From NCBI GenBank assembly GCA_937988705.1, contig CALKIA010000320.1:1-8241 (forward strand): a DNA stretch of 8,241 bases, written 5' to 3'. Below the pieces are notes generated by a model. That model was not told the origin of the DNA. It ran no database searches and worked only from the letters and a program-made list of their open reading frames with translations. Every line of letters begins with the position of its first letter. Position 1 is the stretch's first letter. This stretch comes from an uncultured Chloroflexota bacterium. GTDB lineage: Bacteria; Chloroflexota; Anaerolineae; Aggregatilineales; Phototrophicaceae. The position numbers were made by a program, and so were the translations under genes. Positions 1-3,898 of the stretch are shown in pieces.

Positions 1-1917
1 CCGGTGCTGTTGAGCGTCGGCTACAGCGCGTGTCACTGGTGTCACGTCATGGCGCATGAGAGTTTCGAAGACGCGGCGACCGCCCAGATCATGAATGACC
101 TGTTTGTGAACATCAAAGTTGACCGCGAAGAACGCCCGGACGTGGACGAAATCTACATGCAGGCCGTGCAGATGATGACCGGGCATGGCGGCTGGCCGAT
201 GACCGTGTTCCTGACGCCGGAGGGCAAACCCTTCTACGGCGGCACGTACTATCCGCGCGAACCGCGCTACGGCATGCCGTCGTTCCAGCAGGTGCTGGAC
301 GGCGTGATTGATGCCTACCGTAACCGCCGCCCGCAGCTCGAAAAGATGGCGAACGAGCTGTCCGGTTCGCTCCAGCGCGAAAAGCTGGCGATTGGCGGCA
401 CGCCCGACGACCTGAACGCCGATTTGCTCACCGCGGCGGCGAGCAAACTGTCCGCAAGCTTTGACAAGAACTATGGCGGCTTCGGCGGCGCGCCCAAGTT
501 CCCGCAGCCGATGAACCTCGAATTTCTGCTGCGCGAATACAAACGCACGGGCGACGCCGAACTGCTCGAAATCGTAACCTTCACGCTGCAAAAGATGGCG
601 CGCGGCGGCCTGTACGATCAGCTCGGCGGGGGCTTCCACCGCTACAGCGTGGATGCGATCTGGCTCGTGCCGCACTTCGAGAAGATGCTCTACGACAACG
701 CGCAGTTGAGCCGCGTTTACCTGCACGCCTACCAGACCACGGGTGAGGCGTTCTACCGCACGATTGCCGAGGAAATCTACGATTACGTGCTGCGCGAAAT
801 GACCTCGTCTGAGGGCGGCTTTTACAGCGCGACCGACGCCGACAGCGAAGGCGAAGAGGGTAAGTTTTTCGTGTGGAGTAAAGCCGAACTCGAAGACCTG
901 CTCGGCGACGACGCGCGGATCGCGGTCGAATACTGGGGCGTATCTTCCAAGGGTAACTTTGAAGGCCACAACATTCTCTTCGTGCCCAACGACGAAGCGG
1001 TTGCGGCGGAACGGCTCGGCCTGTCCGTTGACGATCTGCGCGCGAAGCTGGCGCTGCTCAAGGACAAGCTGTTCGCCGCGCGGACACAGCGCGTGCATCC
1101 CGGTTTGGACGACAAAATCCTCACGGCGTGGAACGGCTTGATGCTCGCCAGTTTGAGCGAAGCAGCGCGCGTGCTGGATCGGCGCGATTACCGCGAGGCG
1201 GCAGTGCGCAATGCGACCTTTCTGCGCGCCAACCTGCTGACCAACGGTGACCGCTTGCTGCGCACGTTCAACGACGGTGTGGCGAAGGGCAACGGCTACC
1301 TTGAGGACTACGCCAACTTCATCGACGCGCTGCTGGAACTGTACCAGACGACGTTTGAGGAGGAATGGTTCACGCTGGCACAGAATTTGGCGACCGCCGT
1401 GCTGACGCATTTCCGCGCCGACGATGGCGGCTTCTTCGACACCAGTGACGACCACGAAACGCTGATCACCCGCCCGCGCGCTATGCAGGACAACGCGCTG
1501 CCCGCCGGCAGTTCGATGTTTGCGCGCGATCTGCTGCGCTTGGTGGCTTACACGGGCCATGCCGATTACGACGAGGCGGCGCGCAAAGCGTTGAGCATCC
1601 TCTCGGCGGCGCTGCGCGAATACCCGCAGGCGTTCGGCGAGGCGTTGAGCGCGGTCGAACTGATCGTCATGGGCATTGACGAGATCGCCATCATCGGGGA
1701 GCCGGACGAAGCCCAGCCCATGCTCGACGCGGTGCAGAAGCCGTACCGCCCGAACGCCGTGGTCGCGCTGTTCCCGACCGATGTCGAAGGCGAGGCATCG
1801 ATTCCGCTGCTGAACTATCGCAGCATGCGCGACGACCTGCCGACGGCCTATGTGTGCCGCCAATTCGCGTGCAAACTCCCCGTCACGACCGTGGAAGCGT
1901 TAGAGAAAGAGCTTTAA
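1..1917 (+). CDS. DUF255 thioredoxin-fold / six-hairpin protein (YyaL/SPATA20 family), 5' truncated by window edge
   Basis: This is the last 638 codons of a DUF255 family protein; homologues run to about 680-690 residues, so roughly 50 N-terminal residues lie before base 1. The GTG at base 4 is inside the gene: the reading frame is open to base 1 and the text there matches the conserved 'P-[IV]-L-L-S-x-G-Y-S-A-C-H-W-C-H-V-M' segment. The thioredoxin-like domain covers about residues 1-110 of the fragment, with CHWC at 11-14 and a WP pair at 65-66 in the cis-proline region. An alpha/alpha-barrel (six-hairpin glycosidase-like) domain follows. Its family hallmarks are KFPQPMNLEFLLREY (about 165-180), the HRYS...WLVPHFEKMLYDNAQL block (about 210-235), GGFYSATDADSEGEEGKFFVW, and DDKILTAWNGLM (about 370-383). 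The biochemical role of the family is not established; redox activity or sugar binding are only suggested by the folds. No frameshift is seen. The stop is TAA at 1915-1917. Confidence 0.93.
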   Translation, partial: PVLLSVGYSACHWCHVMAHESFEDAATAQIMNDLFVNIKVDREERPDVDEIYMQAVQMMTGHGGWPMTVFLTPEGKPFYGGTYYPREPRYGMPSFQQVLDGVIDAYRNRRPQLEKMANELSGSLQREKLAIGGTPDDLNADLLTAAASKLSASFDKNYGGFGGAPKFPQPMNLEFLLREYKRTGDAELLEIVTFTLQKMARGGLYDQLGGGFHRYSVDAIWLVPHFEKMLYDNAQLSRVYLHAYQTTGEAFYRTIAEEIYDYVLREMTSSEGGFYSATDADSEGEEGKFFVWSKAELEDLLGDDARIAVEYWGVSSKGNFEGHNILFVPNDEAVAAERLGLSVDDLRAKLALLKDKLFAARTQRVHPGLDDKILTAWNGLMLASLSEAARVLDRRDYREAAVRNATFLRANLLTNGDRLLRTFNDGVAKGNGYLEDYANFIDALLELYQTTFEEEWFTLAQNLATAVLTHFRADDGGFFDTSDDHETLITRPRAMQDNALPAGSSMFARDLLRLVAYTGHADYDEAARKALSILSAALREYPQAFGEALSAVELIVMGIDEIAIIGEPDEAQPMLDAVQKPYRPNAVVALFPTDVEGEASIPLLNYRSMRDDLPTAYVCRQFACKLPVTTVEALEKEL

Positions 1918-1921
1918 AGAC

Positions 1922-2024
1922 TCAACGCAAAGACGCCAAGACGGAAAGGCGCAAAGCAGAGAATGATGAAATCTCTTCTTGTCTTTCTTCTTGGCGTCTT
2001 GGCGTCTTGGCGCCTTTGCGTTGA
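1922..2024. repeat. Long imperfect inverted repeat built of 8-bp units (REP-like dispersed element)
   Basis: The left arm (1922-1956) and right arm (1990-2024) are reverse complements at about 30 of 35 positions, with a 33-nt AT-richer loop. Inside the right arm, four consecutive octamers can be read: CTTGGCGT, CTTGGCGT, CTTGGCGC, CTTTGCGT (1990-2021). The left arm holds four in the opposite sense: ACGCAAAG, ACGCCAAG, ACGGAAAG, GCGCAAAG (1925-1956). The element begins 5 nt after the stop of the DUF255 gene and ends 23 nt before the next start codon, so it could act as a transcript-ending hairpin for the first gene. There is no clean T-run, so this is not a canonical terminator. Very similar 'CTTGGCGTCTTGGCGC' repeats are scattered in many environmental bacterial genomes and often give spurious short peptides. 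Confidence 0.8.
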
Positions 2025-2047
2025 ATCTTTGTCTTTGGGATAAGGCT

Positions 2048-2503
2048 ATGACACACCAATCTCCCCAGCAGTACTTCAAGCTGATGCTGCTCACGGTAGT
2101 CGAGCAGGCGTTCGCGGCGGCCGGCTACCAGCTCGACGACCGCCCGGTGCAATGGGCGGGCGGACAGTTCCGCTTTAGCCAGCCGTTCGCCGATGGGCTG
2201 TACGGCTTTATCGAATATCAGGTGCTGGCGTATGCCGAGGGCACGCCGTCGCGCTTCCGCGTGTCACTGGTGCGCTCTGACCAGCCGAACGCCGCGCTGT
2301 TGAGCGATCACCCGCGCTACGTGCGCAAAACGCTCGCCGAACTGGTCGTCGCCGACTTCGGCGTGGCGATTTTGCCGTCGCCGGACTACTGGTGGACCTA
2401 TCAGAACGTGACCGAACTGGGTAAGGCGCTCGCCGAGGCGGGGCATTTGGTGGTCGGCTACGGGATGCCGTACCTTTCCGGCGATCTCGAACCGCCGGGG
2501 TGA
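2048..2503 (+). CDS. Conserved-looking hypothetical protein, 151 aa, family not recognised
   Basis: I do not recognise this family. The protein is soluble in appearance, with no signal peptide or membrane segment. It starts with a helical stretch (YFKLMLLTVVEQAFAAAGY), followed by strand-rich sequence with many aromatics (QFRFSQPFADGLYGFIEYQVLAY) and a tryptophan-rich patch (PDYWWTYQN). The C-terminus is G-Y-G-M-P-Y-L-S-G-D-L-E-P-P-G. I chose the ATG at 2048. The frame stays open upstream to 1979, but that extension lies inside the inverted repeat and would encode only repeat-derived residues. A weak GGGA (2037-2040) sits 7 nt before the ATG. Codon use and GC content match the flanking core genes. 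The stop is 7 nt from the stop of the convergent acetyltransferase. The C-terminal signature recurs as a fossil at 3068-3124, which shows the family has been duplicated here. Confidence 0.75.
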   Translation: MTHQSPQQYFKLMLLTVVEQAFAAAGYQLDDRPVQWAGGQFRFSQPFADGLYGFIEYQVLAYAEGTPSRFRVSLVRSDQPNAALLSDHPRYVRKTLAELVVADFGVAILPSPDYWWTYQNVTELGKALAEAGHLVVGYGMPYLSGDLEPPG

Positions 2504-2510
2504 CGCTGGC

Positions 2511-2990
2511 TCACATTTGCGTCGAAAATCGCAGCGCATACACGAGTTCGCCGTTGTCGTAGACTTCCCCGGTCGGCTGAAAACCAAACTGACTGTACAA
2601 CCGTACCGCCGTCACATTCTCAGGATGCACGGAGAGACGGATTTCCTGGCAGAGGGGGTAGCCGTCCTGCACCAACTGGATGAACGCCTGTAACGCTTGC
2701 TTCCCGTAGCCGTGACCCTGATACCGCTGGTCGATGAAGAAGTGATATAACCAGTAGCGATTCTCGGTGGCGGGGTTGCACGCGAGTTCCATAAAGCCGA
2801 CGAGCTGCGCATCTGCATAGATCGCATACGGCAGCCAGATCAGGTCGTAGGGACGGATGTAGGCTTTGGCCAACGCTCCGGCGACGATGGGCGCATATTC
2901 GGCCACAAAGCGCATCTGCTCCGGACGCACCTCCAATTCGAGCGCCTCCCGCCAGTTGTCCGCATTCACTTCCGAGAGTGTAATCGTCAC
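2511..2990 (-). CDS. GNAT family N-acetyltransferase (Blt/PaiA/SpeG-like)
   Basis: This is a 159-residue GNAT enzyme expected to transfer acetyl from acetyl-CoA to an amine. The pyrophosphate-binding motif A is R-Y-Q-G-H-G-Y-G-K-Q-A-L (89-100), fitting R/Q-x-x-G-x-G/A. Motif B reads N-V-T-A-V-R-L-Y-S-Q-F-G-F (125-137), with Tyr132 in the place of the usual general acid. The N-terminus (MTITLSEVNADNWREALEL) resembles diamine/polyamine acetyltransferases such as BltD and PaiA. The substrate cannot be fixed from sequence. The start is a GTG (2988-2990 read on the minus strand). It is preceded by a good ribosome binding site, AGAAGG (complement of 2999-3004), 8 nt away. The 12-bp palindrome at 3009-3020 lies just upstream of that site. 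The gene converges on the 2048-2503 gene and has no operon partner in view. Confidence 0.9.
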   Translation of the reverse strand: MTITLSEVNADNWREALELEVRPEQMRFVAEYAPIVAGALAKAYIRPYDLIWLPYAIYADAQLVGFMELACNPATENRYWLYHFFIDQRYQGHGYGKQALQAFIQLVQDGYPLCQEIRLSVHPENVTAVRLYSQFGFQPTGEVYDNGELVYALRFSTQM

Positions 2991-3008
2991 TGTTTAGGCC
3001 TTCTGAGC

Positions 3009-3047
3009 GTTTCTAGAAACATAAGGGGCACAGAATTCTAAATTTAG
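3009..3047. promoter_or_regulatory. Cluster of perfect palindromes upstream of the acetyltransferase gene (possible operators)
   Basis: Three perfect palindromes lie within 39 bp: GTTTCTAGAAAC (3009-3020), AGAATTCT (3032-3039) and CTAAATTTAG (3038-3047), the last two overlapping. They sit 19 nt and more upstream of the GTG start of the minus-strand acetyltransferase, where its promoter should be. Binding of a dimeric repressor or activator is a reasonable inference. I could not place a convincing -35/-10 pair on either strand. Confidence 0.35.
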
Positions 3048-3067
3048 TTTACAACATCTAGAGGGAA

Positions 3068-3124
3068 TGGGTCGGCTGGGGATGCCTGCCCTACTTCTCC
3101 GGCGATTTAAAAGCGCCACAATAA
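3068..3124 (+). pseudogene. Fossil C-terminus of a second copy of the 2048-2503 protein
   Basis: Read in this frame the DNA gives W-V-G-W-G-C-L-P-Y-F-S-G-D-L-K-A-P-Q followed by TAA (3122-3124). The intact neighbour ends V-V-G-Y-G-M-P-Y-L-S-G-D-L-E-P-P-G-stop. The two align across their last ~16 residues with one extra codon (TGC) in the fossil. Both stop within a residue of each other, and the nucleotides match clearly (GGTCGGCT..GGATGCC, TCCGGCGAT). Upstream the frame is closed by TAG at 3059-3061, and there is no start codon or further similarity. This is therefore a 3' remnant of a paralogue, not a gene. It sits at the junction between GC-rich core DNA and the AT-richer segment that carries the TIR gene. 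Confidence 0.7.
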
Positions 3125-3177
3125 TATCTGCTCAATGGCGAGAAATGGGACGTGATGGGCACTGATTTTGTAACGTA

Positions 3178-3194
3178 CATATCTTAAAGATATG
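3178..3194. promoter_or_regulatory. 17-bp palindrome upstream of the TIR gene (possible operator)
   Basis: CATATCTT-A-AAGATATG is a perfect 8-bp inverted repeat around one central base. It ends 47 nt before the TIR-protein start at 3242. A TAGAAT hexamer (3203-3208) a few bases downstream could be the -10 element, but no good -35 is found at the right distance. The palindrome is in a suitable place for an operator; this is inferred from position and symmetry only. Confidence 0.35.
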
Positions 3195-3241
3195 CAGTAG
3201 ATTAGAATCATGAACAACGGTAGCAGGGAAGGCAAAGACTT

Positions 3242-3712
3242 ATGGTTGCGCAAGCAGGAATGACAGGTCGAGTTTTTAAACACGCGTTTATTTCATCTTC
3301 AACACATGATTCGGCACTCGTAGATAAGCTTGTTGCTGTTTTGGTCAAGAACAATATTCCCGTTTGGATTGATACCACTGGCCCCCAACCCCGTACCCCT
3401 GATTTGCAGGAGTCAATCAGAGCTGCAATTGCAATCCAAGAGGCCTTTGTTGTTATCTTTGCCGCATCTCCAAAGGCTAGACGGTCAATATATGTGAGGG
3501 CAGAACTTGCAGTAGCCACGAGAAATGAGTGTTCCATACTTCCAGTTTGGATTGATGGAGAGGATTGGATTGATTGTACTCCAATGGAGCTCATGAATTC
3601 CCAGTATGTAGATTGTAGACAGCAGGCGTCCAGCGCTGGTACAGATCAACTGGTGAAGTTGGTAAAAGCACAAATGGAACTTAAGCTGCCCCCTACATTT
3701 TCTAGCGACTGA
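3242..3712 (+). CDS. Stand-alone TIR-domain protein (putative NAD-cleaving or signalling TIR)
   Basis: This 156-residue protein is almost entirely one TIR domain (about residues 12-125). The first strand is H-A-F-I-S-S-S (14-20). The BB-loop region starts P-V-W-I-D (40-44), followed by L-Q-E-S-I-R-A-A-I. Then come E-A-F-V-V-I-F-A-A-S-P-K-A (67-79), the S-I-Y-V-R-A-E-L block (82-89) and I-L-P-V-W-I-D-G (99-106). Glu88 aligns with the catalytic glutamate of NADase TIRs such as SARM1, where the neighbouring residue is normally Trp and here is Tyr84. The usual glycine of the BB loop ('pGd-W') is replaced by P-R-T-P-D-L. There is no signal peptide, membrane helix or second domain. The start at 3242 has AGGGAAGG (3225-3232) 9 nt upstream; ATG 3260 is an alternative. 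By hand count the gene is about 45% GC and uses ATA, AGA and AGG codons that its neighbours avoid, which points to horizontal acquisition. No ThsA, SLOG or cyclase partner is adjacent. Confidence 0.85.
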   Translation: MVAQAGMTGRVFKHAFISSSTHDSALVDKLVAVLVKNNIPVWIDTTGPQPRTPDLQESIRAAIAIQEAFVVIFAASPKARRSIYVRAELAVATRNECSILPVWIDGEDWIDCTPMELMNSQYVDCRQQASSAGTDQLVKLVKAQMELKLPPTFSSD

Positions 3713-3801
3713 ACGAAAATCGTTATGCATCCCATGCTGGATATGACTTCTACCAAGTGGAACATAAGAAGGCCGCTAACGTCTGAACGAATGCAATCGT
3801 T
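3709..3801 (+). repeat. Pair of short direct repeats, each a small hairpin, behind the TIR gene
   Basis: CTGAACGAAAATCGTT (3709-3724) overlaps the stop codon of the TIR gene. CTGAACGAATGCAATCGTT (3783-3801) repeats it 74 bp later with a 3-nt insertion (TGC) in the centre. Each copy folds as AACGA/TCGTT with a 3- or 6-nt loop. The pair brackets a 58-bp spacer. Function is unknown. This could be a transcript-ending structure, a recombination scar or a protein-binding site. Confidence 0.5.
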
Positions 3802-3833
3802 GAACCTGCCGTCTGACTGTCTGACGTTCGCCC
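3771..3833 (+). other. Structured ~60-nt segment with weak resemblance to an integron attC site
   Basis: AACGTC (3778-3783) is complementary to GACGTT (3823-3828). The stem can continue outward, with a CT bulge and one mismatch, between GGCCG (3771-3775) and CGCCC (3829-3833). It encloses the smaller AACGA/TCGTT hairpin. An outer AAC...GTT pairing around 50-60 nt of folded DNA behind a short foreign gene is the layout of an attC site. However, the right-hand box (GTTCGCC) does not fit the GTTRRRY consensus. I call it a folded segment and only suggest the attC reading. Confidence 0.25.
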
Positions 3834-3862
3834 ACCGCTGACATGACCCCCACTTTTTTGGC

Positions 3863-3891
3863 TTGATCCCCTCACCGTTTGCCCGCATAAT
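3863..3891 (+). promoter_or_regulatory. Sigma70-type promoter positioned for a leaderless transcript
   Basis: TTGATC (3863-3868) and CATAAT (3886-3891) are separated by exactly 17 bp and match the -35 and -10 consensus at 4/6 and 5/6 positions. Transcription would begin about 7 nt after the -10 box, at about 3898-3899, which is the ATG of the lipoprotein gene. No usable Shine-Dalgarno sequence precedes that ATG. Both facts fit a leaderless mRNA. Confidence 0.5.
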
Positions 3892-3898
3892 CGGCGGC

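Noticed and set aside
1922..2024. CRISPR array
   Set aside because: The repeat units are 8 bp, directly adjacent without spacers, and inverted between arms. No cas genes are nearby.
1979..2047. N-terminal extension of the 2048-2503 protein
   Set aside because: The extra 23 residues are encoded by the octamer inverted repeat, which gives the same spurious peptide wherever it occurs. ATG 2048 follows immediately after the repeat.
1900..2152. Two overlapping minus-strand frames through the inverted repeat
   Set aside because: Their products are Lys/Arg-rich translations of the repeat units (such as AKTPRRQ) with no ribosome binding site or homologous domain that I can see.
3059..3124. A small intact gene at the fossil locus
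   Set aside because: The frame is closed by TAG at 3059-3061 and has no start codon or ribosome binding site, so it cannot be expressed on its own.
3863..3898. TTG start for the lipoprotein, 12 codons upstream
   Set aside because: The TTG is part of the proposed -35 box, and the 12 added residues would precede a textbook lipoprotein signal peptide.
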